5,786 nucleotides of DNA from Candidatus Dormiibacterota bacterium (GTDB taxonomy: Bacteria; Chloroflexota; Dormibacteria; UBA8260), in assembly GCA_955652455.1 (NCBI GenBank), contig CATPBU010000206.1, positions 1 through 5,786 on the forward strand, given 5' to 3'. A model generated the notes under the pieces. That model was not told the DNA's origin and did no database searches. It saw nothing but the letters and a program-made list of their open reading frames with translations. A program made the translations under genes and the position numbers. This document shows, piece after piece, positions 1 through 4,850 of the stretch. How positions within the stretch are numbered: the first letter of the stretch is position 1; each line of letters starts with the position of its first letter.

Positions 1-1
1 C

Positions 2-934
2 GCTGGACCGACGGCGACCGGCAAGACGGTCCTGGCCGTCGAGCTGGCCCGGCGGCTGCACGCTGAGCTTGTGAACGCCGACTCACGGCAGGTCAGCCGC
101 CGGCTGCGCGCCGGCACCGCCGCACCGACGCCGGCAGAGTTGGGGGGCGTTCCCTGCCATCTCCTAGACCTGTGTGAACCGGGGGCACCGTTCACTGTCG
201 CCGACTGGCTCGAGCTGGCACGAACCACGCTCGCCGACCTCGACGCGCGCGCTGTCGACATTATCCTCGTCGGTGGGACCGGGCAGTATCTGCGCGCCCT
301 GCGTGAGGGCTGGGAATTCAGCGGTGCGCAACCGGACGCGGCGACGCGCGCAGAGCTCACCGCGGACGCGTCCGACCCCGCCGGCCTCGAGCGACTTGCA
401 GCTGAGCTGCGTTGCCGAGATCCGGATGGCGCGGCGTCCGTCGACCTTGCCAATCCTCGGCGCGTGATCCGCGCGCTGGAGCTGCTGCGCGGCGGCGCGT
501 CATCTCTGGCGCAGGCGCGCCAAACGGCGGCTGGAGTTGACGTGGACCTGGTGATCCTTGACGCTGACCGCGCCAGCCACCGCGATGCGCTCGACGCGCG
601 TATGGACGGCATGTTCGTGGCCGGCGCCCTGGTCGCCGAAGTCGAGGACGAACTCAGGCGTGGCACCACGCCGGAGGCGCTGAGGCGCGCGGGCATCGGC
701 TACGCGGAAGCCCTCGCGCTCGTCGCGGGCGACATGCGCCTCGAGGAGGCGCGTGCGACGACGCTGCACCGCACCCGGCGGTACGTCAAAGCGCAGCGCA
801 CGTGGTTCCGGCATGAGCCATGTGTGCTGCGCCTCGAGCGCGGGGGCGACGCGTCCACCGCCAGGCTCGCCGACCGTGTGCTGAAGGCCGTCAGGCCCGC
901 TCCCGCAGGGCCTTGGCGAGAAAGTTCACGATGA
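2..934 (+). CDS. miaA: tRNA dimethylallyltransferase MiaA (5' end cut by window edge)
   Basis: MiaA transfers a dimethylallyl group to N6 of A37 in tRNAs that read UNN codons, the first step towards ms2i6A. The frame is open from the first bases and begins AGPTATGKT, the family's P-loop, so only a few N-terminal residues are missing; an internal GTG at 71 is not the start. Visible after the P-loop (fragment numbering, 310 residues): NADSRQV at 25-31 with the expected catalytic Asp27, a VGGTGQYLRAL segment, a DLANPRRVIRALE segment, GIGYAEA, and a C-terminal RTRRYVKAQRTWFRHE motif that is diagnostic of the family. Length is normal. Oddities: the usual QVYRG is QVSRR, GTAKP is GTAAP and VPHHL is VPCHL, so the enzyme is divergent. 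Its 3' end overlaps the convergent downstream gene by 44 bp. The family assignment is secure; normal activity is inferred. Confidence 0.93.
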   Translation, partial: AGPTATGKTVLAVELARRLHAELVNADSRQVSRRLRAGTAAPTPAELGGVPCHLLDLCEPGAPFTVADWLELARTTLADLDARAVDIILVGGTGQYLRALREGWEFSGAQPDAATRAELTADASDPAGLERLAAELRCRDPDGAASVDLANPRRVIRALELLRGGASSLAQARQTAAGVDVDLVILDADRASHRDALDARMDGMFVAGALVAEVEDELRRGTTPEALRRAGIGYAEALALVAGDMRLEEARATTLHRTRRYVKAQRTWFRHEPCVLRLERGGDASTARLADRVLKAVRPAPAGPWRESSR

Positions 935-1568
935 ACGCGTAGAACTCCCGGCGCTGCTCAGCGTCGTCAGCCGCGCTCAGGGCGTGGCCGCGTCGCCGTG
1001 ACTCGATCCACGGCGGGATGCCGCTGGCCACGACCGTGTTGTCGAGGCGCACCAGCACGATCGAGTCGTCGGCTTCCTCCACGACCAGGGAGATGCGCAG
1101 GCGTACACCGGCTGGGGACGCGAGCTTCCAACTCATGTCCCACTGGCGCGAGCCGGCCGCGTCACGGGTGACCGCGACCTCGCTGTCGCGCAGCAGGTGG
1201 TCATGGTCGGTGCTGAGGCTCTCGAGCAGCTTGGTGAGTGTCGGGTCGAGGTCACGGTACAGCCAGCGCACCAGCGAAGCGCCGCGGTGGCCGACGTCTG
1301 GGAGCGCTCGCGGGTTGTTCGCCTTGCTGCCCAGGGCTCCGATCGTGCCTGCGTGACGGCGGCAGTAGCGCGATCCGCCCACGCTGGTGCCGTGCGCGGC
1401 GCACCAGTGGGTGCGACAGGCGCGACCGCGGCTGTCGACGTAGGCGCAGGCCTCGAGAGGCTGACCGTCACAACCTGGTTCGCCACAGCGGGCCACGGCG
1501 GGGCTCGGCGTTTCGTCGGCAGGCGGGTCGAGGCTGGGCGTCTTGGCGCGGGCGGGCATGGTTCTCAC
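891..1568 (-). CDS. Conserved-looking hypothetical protein with N-terminal Cys/His cluster (probable zinc-binding)
   Basis: I do not recognise the family. The 225-residue product starts with a Pro/Ala-rich, probably disordered stretch (1-27). A cluster of nine potential metal ligands follows: C28, C33, C41, C51, H54, C56, H59, C69 and H72. The pairs are spaced as CxxHxCxxH and CxxH, enough for two zinc ions in a cross-brace or B-box-like fold (inference). Residues about 95-225 look like a soluble alpha/beta domain with alternating hydrophobic strands (RLRISLVVEEADDSIVLVRL) and a C-terminal helix; no membrane helix or signal peptide is visible. The start could be GTG at 1568, preceded by AGGGA at short spacing, or ATG at 1559. 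The gene is divergent from lexA across 224 bp and convergent with miaA, overlapping it by 44 bp. Codon use and GC match the neighbours. The gene is very likely real; its function is unknown. Confidence 0.8.
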   Translation of the reverse strand: MRTMPARAKTPSLDPPADETPSPAVARCGEPGCDGQPLEACAYVDSRGRACRTHWCAAHGTSVGGSRYCRRHAGTIGALGSKANNPRALPDVGHRGASLVRWLYRDLDPTLTKLLESLSTDHDHLLRDSEVAVTRDAAGSRQWDMSWKLASPAGVRLRISLVVEEADDSIVLVRLDNTVVASGIPPWIESRRRGHALSAADDAEQRREFYAFIVNFLAKALRERA

Positions 1569-1614
1569 GGTCCCTGGTGTACCCCTGCTGGTGGCTGGCG
1601 AGCGGCTGACCCAG

Positions 1615-1620
1615 ATGCTA
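1615..1620 (-). promoter_or_regulatory. Possible -10 element for the Cys/His-rich protein gene
   Basis: On the minus strand this reads TAGCAT, which fits the actinobacterial TAnnnT -10 pattern and would start a transcript about 40 nt before the GTG at 1568. No convincing -35 lies 16-18 bp upstream; a TTGACG is present but only 6 bp away. Weak call. Confidence 0.2.
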
Positions 1621-1624
1621 CGGC

Positions 1625-1671
1625 GCCGTCAACGCGGGCTCATGATGGCGCGGGCACGGCTCGTTGACGGC
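1625..1671. repeat. 10-bp perfect inverted repeat in the divergent lexA intergenic region
   Basis: GCCGTCAACG at 1625-1634 is matched exactly in reverse complement by CGTTGACGGC at 1662-1671, with 27 bp between. It sits between the starts of the Cys/His-rich gene and lexA, just upstream of the former's possible -10. It could be a two-half-site operator or a weak hairpin. It does not resemble the SOS box. The repeat is seen directly; its function is unknown. Confidence 0.5.
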
Positions 1672-1720
1672 AATGCCAAGAGACGGCGGCGAGGCTCGGC
1701 GGCAGGTCTTTCGGGCGCAT

Positions 1721-1735
1721 GGGAACATCCGTTTG
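1721..1735 (+). promoter_or_regulatory. Candidate LexA-binding site of lexA (autoregulation)
   Basis: GGGAACATCCGTTTG contains GAAC-N4-GTTT at 1723-1734, one base away from the actinobacterial SOS core GAAC-N4-GTTC. It overlaps the first two bases of the candidate -35 of lexA, a sensible place for repression. The same 15-mer with a single change occurs downstream of the promoter of the LysM gene (4278-4292, minus strand), which supports a shared regulator. Autoregulation is the rule for lexA; binding here is inferred. Confidence 0.6.
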
Positions 1736-1761
1736 CGCTATCGACGGATCCGTGGTACATT
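1733..1761 (+). promoter_or_regulatory. Candidate lexA promoter
   Basis: TTGCGC (1733-1738) and TACATT (1756-1761) are separated by exactly 17 bp. TACATT fits the TAnnnT -10 pattern. A start near 1768 would give a leader of about 25 nt that includes the GGAGG ribosome site. The -35 overlaps the LexA-like site. Confidence 0.5.
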
Positions 1762-1782
1762 GCGACCGCCAAAGATGGCCCT

Positions 1783-1787
1783 GGAGG
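1783..1787 (+). promoter_or_regulatory. Ribosome binding site that fixes the lexA start
   Basis: GGAGG ends 5 nt before the ATG at 1793. The frame is open further upstream to 1664, but that extension would run through the promoter and operator and has no LexA homology, so 1793 is the start. Confidence 0.8.
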
Positions 1788-1792
1788 TTGTT

Positions 1793-2434
1793 ATGACAGA
1801 GCCGGTCGAGGGGCGCCAGCGCCAGATCCTCGAGTTCCTTCGCACCCACGCCAGCCAGCACTCGTATCCCCCCACGGTCAGGGAGATCGGCCACGCCGTC
1901 GGCCTGAGTTCCTCGTCCACAGTGCAGAACCACCTCAACGCCCTCGAGACCAAGGGTCTCATCCGCCGCGATCCGACCAAATCACGGACGGTGGAGGTGG
2001 TCGGCGCCGAGCAGTCGGCGTTGCCCTTCGCCAGCAACGTGCTGCGTCTTCCACTGGTCGGCCGGGTCGCCGCCGGCACGCCGGTGCTCGCCGAGGAGAA
2101 CGTTGAGGATCACATCACCGTCGGCCCGGAGATCGCAGGCGGGGACGACGCCTACGCCCTGACGGTCCACGGCGACAGCATGATCGGGGCCGGGATCAAC
2201 GATGGCGACATCGTGCTGGTCCGGCCGCGCCGGGACGTGCCGGCCAATGGAACGATCGTGGTGGCAAGGATCGAGAACGAGACCACCGGCGAGGGCGAGG
2301 TCACCGTCAAGCGCTTCTTCCGTGATGGCGGCCGAGTGCGCCTGCAGCCGGAGAATCCCGATCTCGAGCCGATCTATCCTCGAGACCTCGCCATCGAAGG
2401 AGTGGTGACGGCCGTGATCCGGGTGATCAGCTAG
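1793..2434 (+). CDS. lexA: SOS regulon repressor LexA (S24 self-cleaving)
   Basis: LexA represses DNA-damage genes and is inactivated when RecA filaments stimulate its self-cleavage. The 213-residue product has an N-terminal winged helix-turn-helix: YPPTVREIGHAVGLSSSSTV is followed by an LNALETKGLIRRD wing region (about 24-61). The scissile bond is Ala94-Gly95 in GRVAAGTP. The catalytic dyad is Ser129 (VHGDSM) and Lys173 (EVTVKRFF). Length and domain order are standard, so it should be cleavable. The ATG at 1793 is chosen for its GGAGG site and because promoter and operator lie just upstream. It is convergent with the next gene: the two stop codons share the four bases CTAG at 2431-2434. Likely regulation is autorepression through the site at 1721-1735. 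Likely targets in this window are the SOS box and the second site between 4278 and 4325. Confidence 0.98.
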   Translation: MTEPVEGRQRQILEFLRTHASQHSYPPTVREIGHAVGLSSSSTVQNHLNALETKGLIRRDPTKSRTVEVVGAEQSALPFASNVLRLPLVGRVAAGTPVLAEENVEDHITVGPEIAGGDDAYALTVHGDSMIGAGINDGDIVLVRPRRDVPANGTIVVARIENETTGEGEVTVKRFFRDGGRVRLQPENPDLEPIYPRDLAIEGVVTAVIRVIS

Positions 2435-2895
2435 CCCGTCGACGCCACCGCGGCCGGTGTCTCCGCCTCGGTCGGGGGTTGGGGGGCTTTGGGCAGCGCT
2501 CCCAGGAAGGCATCGACGGCTGCAGCCAACTCGGACGAGGCTTCGCCGTGCACGGTGACACGCGTGCTGCCGTCGTCGTCGATGATGGCGCTGACTGCCA
2601 AGGTGGGACGGTGGTCGAAGATCAGGGGGATCGCGGGCAGCACCGCCAGCGGCAGCAGCACGATCAGCACCGGGGTCAGCGCAGTGGCGATGAGCACCGC
2701 CAGGACGATGACGATCGCAGCCCCGACAGCGATGTCCGACCCGTAGCGGTAGCGCCGCTGCGGGCGTAGCACCAGGTAATGCGTGCCCCGTTCGGCCACG
2801 GCAATGCCCGGCAGCGGGCGGGCTGCCACGTCATCGAGCACATCGCCGGGAACCCGACTGGTCCGGAGTGAGAATTGATACGGATTACTGGGCAT
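2431..2895 (-). CDS. Small membrane protein with two predicted helices, function unknown
   Basis: I do not recognise the family. The 154-residue product has a polar N-terminal part of about 53 residues with a short strand-like segment (GTHYLVLRP), then two adjacent hydrophobic helices (about 54-72 and 75-93). A charged C-terminal part follows (strands about 98-117, then a helix ELAAAVDAFLGALP), ending in a Pro/Ala/Thr-rich tail. Two close helices with both soluble ends on one side is the simplest topology; by the positive-inside rule the Arg-rich stretch before helix 1 (RPQRRYR) suggests a cytoplasmic side. The start is ATG at 2895 with only a weak AGG-type ribosome site; an open frame further upstream would cross the promoter and the ctaG side and is rejected. 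It is convergent with lexA, sharing CTAG for both stops, and divergent from ctaG. The gene is credible; no function is assigned. Confidence 0.75.
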   Translation of the reverse strand: MPSNPYQFSLRTSRVPGDVLDDVAARPLPGIAVAERGTHYLVLRPQRRYRYGSDIAVGAAIVIVLAVLIATALTPVLIVLLPLAVLPAIPLIFDHRPTLAVSAIIDDDGSTRVTVHGEASSELAAAVDAFLGALPKAPQPPTEAETPAAVASTG

Positions 2896-2922
2896 GATTG
2901 ACGCCTGGGACGCCCTCGCCTC

Positions 2923-2951
2923 ATTGTGCGTGCTCAGGTTGAATCGATCAA
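2923..2951 (-). promoter_or_regulatory. Candidate promoter of the small membrane protein gene
   Basis: Read on the minus strand, TTGATC (2951-2946) and CACAAT (2928-2923) are 17 bp apart, each matching 4 of 6 consensus bases. A start near 2916 would leave a leader of about 20 nt before the ATG at 2895. Confidence 0.35.
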
Positions 2952-2965
2952 TTCCCCTGTATACC
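2939..2965 (+). promoter_or_regulatory. Possible ctaG promoter
   Basis: TTGAAT (2939-2944) and TATACC (2960-2965) face ctaG, but the 15-bp spacer is short. The -35 lies in the short palindrome TTGAATCGATCAA (2939-2951), whose other arm is the -35 candidate of the divergent gene. Confidence 0.28.
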
Positions 2966-2980
2966 GCATTCTGCACAGGG
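2955..2980. repeat. Short inverted repeat in the divergent ctaG intergenic region
   Basis: CCCTGT (2955-2960) and ACAGGG (2975-2980) are exact reverse complements separated by 14 bp. They overlap the candidate -10 and the predicted start of the ctaG transcript. This could be an operator or a leader hairpin, but six-base arms are short enough to occur by chance. Confidence 0.3.
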
Positions 2981-3015
2981 TTGCGCTGGTCAATCGTCGC
3001 CGACGCCTCGTGGGT

Positions 3016-3987
3016 ATGGCTTCCGGAGGACCGCTGCGGTACGGTGTGACGGTGCTGCCCTCCATGTGGACGGTGCCGTTCGACCCTCTCCTGCTCGCCG
3101 GCGTCGCGGTCACCGGCGCGGTGGTCGTCGCCTCCGCGCGCCGCACCCGCCACGGTCGCGGGCGGTGGCGACGAGCGGTGGGATGGATGGCGCTGCTGCT
3201 GCTGGTCATCGCCTGGGGGTCGCCGCTGCAGACGATGGCGTCGCACTACCTGTTGACCGCGCACCTCCTGCAGATCACCCTGGTGATGGGCGTCATCCCG
3301 CCGCTCATCCTGCTCGCTCTGCCCGCGCGGTCACGAACGGCGATGCCACGCCTGGTGCACCGCATTGCTCGCGTGTTGGTGCACCCGGTGACCGCCATCA
3401 CCACTATCAACGCGGTGTTCTTCGCGTGGCACGTCGGTCCTGTCTACGATGCATCGCTACGGGTTCCGGAGCTGTACGCGGTGCAGCAGGTCACGCTCCT
3501 GCTGGCCTCGGTGCTCTTCTGGTGGCCGATCGTGGTGCCACTGGGCGACCGGCGTGTGCTCGGCCGCTGGGCCACGCTTGGCTACATCCTCGTGGCCACG
3601 ATTCCCCAGACCTTCGGTGGTATCACCGTGGCGCTGGCCAAGCATCCCCTGTACCCGACCTACGGCCTGGCGCCTCGAGTGCTGGGCCTCGGGGTGATGG
3701 CTGACCAGCAGATCGCCGGCGCGTGCATCGCGCTGGTCAGCAAGCTTGCGCTGTTCACGGCGTTCGCGATCATCTTCACGCGCATGCTCAACGACAGCGC
3801 CACCGACGGCGGCGACGACGGCGGCGGCGGCGGCGGGCCGCGTCCCGGAGCAGACACCCCCAGTCCGCAGCCGTCGGGTTCTGTCCCCTGGCTCGCCGAG
3901 CTCAATGCGGGGCGAACGGTGCCGGAGCCCGCGGTGGCCTCGACCCGGATCAGGGTGCCGGCAGGAGCAGGGTCTGGCCGGGACTGA
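3016..3987 (+). CDS. ctaG: CtaG-type cytochrome c oxidase assembly membrane protein
   Basis: It belongs by appearance to the CtaG family of caa3-type oxidases (polytopic assembly factor in the cytoplasmic membrane, thought to help build the copper-containing oxidase). Seen (323 residues from ATG 3016): WTVPFDPLLLAGVAV start, about seven hydrophobic helices, the SPLQTMASHYLLTAHLLQ segment, the FFAWHVGPVYDASLR motif, LFWWPIVVPLG, KHPLYPTYG, and MADQQIAGA near the last helix; these match the family order. Oddities: positions where I recall conserved histidines (AHxxQH and ALEH) read AHLLQI and AVQQ. The C-terminal tail (about 261-323) is Gly/Pro-rich and probably disordered, beginning with a GGC-repeat run. 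The start is uncertain: ATG 3016, GTG 3046 (GGAGGA lies 15 nt before it) or ATG 3064; the open frame from GTG 2926 overlaps the promoter area. The 3' end overlaps the convergent LysM gene by 38 bp. Confidence 0.85.
   Translation: MASGGPLRYGVTVLPSMWTVPFDPLLLAGVAVTGAVVVASARRTRHGRGRWRRAVGWMALLLLVIAWGSPLQTMASHYLLTAHLLQITLVMGVIPPLILLALPARSRTAMPRLVHRIARVLVHPVTAITTINAVFFAWHVGPVYDASLRVPELYAVQQVTLLLASVLFWWPIVVPLGDRRVLGRWATLGYILVATIPQTFGGITVALAKHPLYPTYGLAPRVLGLGVMADQQIAGACIALVSKLALFTAFAIIFTRMLNDSATDGGDDGGGGGGPRPGADTPSPQPSGSVPWLAELNAGRTVPEPAVASTRIRVPAGAGSGRD
3808..3837 (+). repeat. GGC/GAC trinucleotide run inside ctaG
   Basis: Ten codons in a row are GGN or GAC, ending in six glycines (residues 265-274, GGDDGGGGGG). 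This simple-sequence tract marks the junction between the last membrane helix and the disordered tail. It is a plausible place for in-frame length variation. Confidence 0.7.
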
Positions 3988-4264
3988 TCGAGCCGCCGGC
4001 GAGGTGGTTGAGGGCAATAATCTGGTCGATGTGGTCGCGCACGTCGCCAGTTTGGTAGCGGCTTGAGGCGATGCTCCAGAGGCTGTCGCCGCTGTGCACC
4101 TGGACCTGGGCCGGCTGGCCGACGTTGAGCGCCCCGTAGACGTTGCCACCGAGGAGGACGGAGCCGGCCAGGGCGGTGACCATGCCGGCGACGACCACGC
4201 GCGGATCGCGCTGCCACCGCCGCCGCCGCGGGCGGCGAACCTGGGAGCCGTAATCGCGGATCAT
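3950..4264 (-). CDS. LysM-domain membrane protein, probable SOS-induced cell-division inhibitor (YneA/ChiZ-like)
   Basis: The 104-residue product has a very basic cytoplasmic N-terminus (RRPRRRRWQR, about 10-19). One membrane helix follows (about 23-45), then a single LysM domain (about 53-102: VQVHSGDSLWSIASSRY ... IDQIIALNHLAGG-SISPGQTLLLP) outside the membrane, ending two residues after the fold. LysM binds peptidoglycan. This is the architecture and length of Bacillus YneA, and it resembles mycobacterial ChiZ (Rv2719c) and corynebacterial DivS, which halt septation during the SOS response. No catalytic hydrolase domain is visible. The start is ATG 4264; GTG 4270 is an alternative. The frame is open far upstream, but that part lies under the Nudix gene and across the promoter, so it is rejected. 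A perfect SOS box sits inside its promoter. It overlaps ctaG by 38 bp at the 3' end. The LysM and membrane calls are firm; the division-inhibitor role is inferred from architecture plus the SOS box. Confidence 0.85.
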   Translation of the reverse strand: MIRDYGSQVRRPRRRRWQRDPRVVVAGMVTALAGSVLLGGNVYGALNVGQPAQVQVHSGDSLWSIASSRYQTGDVRDHIDQIIALNHLAGGSISPGQTLLLPAP

Positions 4265-4277
4265 TCCCACTTCACCC

Positions 4278-4292
4278 CAAACAGATGTTCCC
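4278..4292 (-). promoter_or_regulatory. Second LexA-like site downstream of the LysM gene promoter
   Basis: On the minus strand it reads GGGAACATCTGTTTG, identical at 14 of 15 positions to the site in the lexA promoter (1721-1735), with core GAAC-N4-GTTT. It falls at about +3 to +17 of the predicted LysM transcript. Its centre is 33 bp from the centre of the perfect SOS box, about three helical turns. Confidence 0.5.
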
Positions 4293-4301
4293 TTGAGGCC
4301 G

Positions 4302-4330
4302 ACCATACATCGAACAACTGTTCGAGTCAA
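4302..4330 (-). promoter_or_regulatory. Promoter of the LysM gene
   Basis: On the minus strand, TTGACT (4330-4325) and TATGGT (4307-4302) match 5 and 4 of 6 consensus bases with exactly 17 bp between, and the SOS box fills the spacer. The predicted start is near 4295, about 31 nt before ATG 4264. This is the strongest promoter in the window, as expected for a gene held off by a repressor. Confidence 0.7.
4310..4325. promoter_or_regulatory. Perfect SOS box (LexA operator)
   Basis: TCGAACAACTGTTCGA is a perfect 6+4+6 palindrome and an exact match to the actinobacterial consensus TCGAAC-N4-GTTCGA. It lies between the -35 and -10 of the LysM gene on the minus strand. It also overlaps the -35 position relative to the candidate -10 of the divergent Nudix gene on the plus strand. 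LexA is encoded in the same window. Confidence 0.88.
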
Positions 4331-4340
4331 GCCCTGGACG

Positions 4341-4346
4341 GATAAT
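4341..4346 (+). promoter_or_regulatory. Candidate -10 of the Nudix gene (leaderless transcript)
   Basis: GATAAT matches 5 of 6 bases of TATAAT and ends 6 nt before the GTG at 4353, the spacing of a leaderless mRNA. The -35 position 17 bp upstream (4318-4323, CTGTTC) is poor and lies inside the SOS box. Confidence 0.45.
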
Positions 4347-4352
4347 CCGCCG

Positions 4353-4805
4353 GTGAGTGAGACCGGGGTGCGAGTGCGTGTCGCCGTCTGCCTGGTCGAC
4401 GGCGATCGGATCCTGGTCGCCGAGCACTTCGCGCGTGGCCACCGCCACTGGCTGTTACCGGGTGGGGGAGTGGAGCCCGGCGAGACGCTGATGGAGACGG
4501 CGGCGAGGGAGATGCTGGAGGAGACCGGCCTGGTCGTGGAGGTGGGCCGGCTGATCATCGTCTGCGAGGCCATCGAGCCAGGAGGGCGCCACCTGCTCAA
4601 CCTCGTCTTCGCTGCCACCGCCGCGGACGGGGAGCTCCGCGTCGGCCGCGACGGCGTGCTCGAGGACGTCGCCTGGCGTGGCCGCGGTGAGCTGACCGGC
4701 CTCGACATGCATCCCCCGATCGCCGCCGACATCCTGGCCTGCTGGAGTGAGGGGTTCAGCGGCCAGGTCCGCGTGCTCGGCAACGTCTGGCGCCCCGAGC
4801 ACTGA
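4353..4805 (+). CDS. Nudix hydrolase
   Basis: Nudix enzymes cleave nucleoside diphosphates linked to another moiety, including oxidised dNTPs, nucleotide sugars and cofactors. The 150-residue product carries a perfect Nudix box, G-x5-E-x7-REUxEExGU, from Gly38 to Leu60 (REMLEETGL at 52-60), with the metal-binding glutamates intact. It is preceded by the usual strand (VRVAVCLVDGDRILVAEH) and a WLLPGGG turn. The later part (about 65-115) completes the fold; the last 30 residues have no recognised motif. The substrate cannot be read from the sequence. GTG 4353 is chosen because it follows a -10-like GATAAT at leaderless spacing; GTG 4368 is an alternative, and the longer frame from 4293 would cross the SOS box. 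The gene is divergent from the LysM gene and shares its SOS box, so damage induction is possible, in line with a MutT-like housecleaning role (inference). Confidence 0.93.
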   Translation: MSETGVRVRVAVCLVDGDRILVAEHFARGHRHWLLPGGGVEPGETLMETAAREMLEETGLVVEVGRLIIVCEAIEPGGRHLLNLVFAATAADGELRVGRDGVLEDVAWRGRGELTGLDMHPPIAADILACWSEGFSGQVRVLGNVWRPEH

Positions 4806-4837
4806 GCGACCGCCGCGGCCGACGGGCGACGACCCGA

Positions 4838-4843
4838 TAGCAT
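4838..4843 (+). promoter_or_regulatory. Candidate -10 of the alpha/beta hydrolase gene (leaderless)
   Basis: TAGCAT fits TAnnnT and ends 7 nt before GTG 4851. No clear ribosome site precedes that start, which suits a leaderless transcript. The gene may also be read from the Nudix transcript, as only 45 bp separate them. Confidence 0.35.
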
Positions 4844-4850
4844 CGCCGGT

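Noticed and set aside
176..198. GTGAAC...GTTCAC inverted repeat inside miaA, resembling SOS half-sites
   Set aside because: The spacing between arms is 10 bp rather than 4, and it lies well inside coding sequence. Probably chance.
926..938. GTTC-N5-GAAC near the miaA stop
   Set aside because: The half-sites are in the reverse order to a LexA box with the wrong spacing, in a 3' overlap rather than a promoter.
1664..1792. N-terminal extension of lexA from 1664
   Set aside because: It would run through the candidate promoter and LexA-like site, has no LexA homology, and a GGAGG site directly precedes ATG 1793.
2263..2274. GAAC-N4-GTGG inside lexA as a second operator
   Set aside because: Two mismatches in the right half-site, and it lies within coding sequence.
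3066..3704. 212-residue plus-strand frame inside ctaG
   Set aside because: It is a +1 shadow of ctaG. The ctaG frame has the membrane helices and family motifs; this one is Arg/Ala/Gly-rich and polar.
3457..4149. 230-residue minus-strand open frame over ctaG and the LysM gene
   Set aside because: Low-complexity Arg/Ser/Ala/Gly composition, and it overlaps two genes with clear motifs in other frames.
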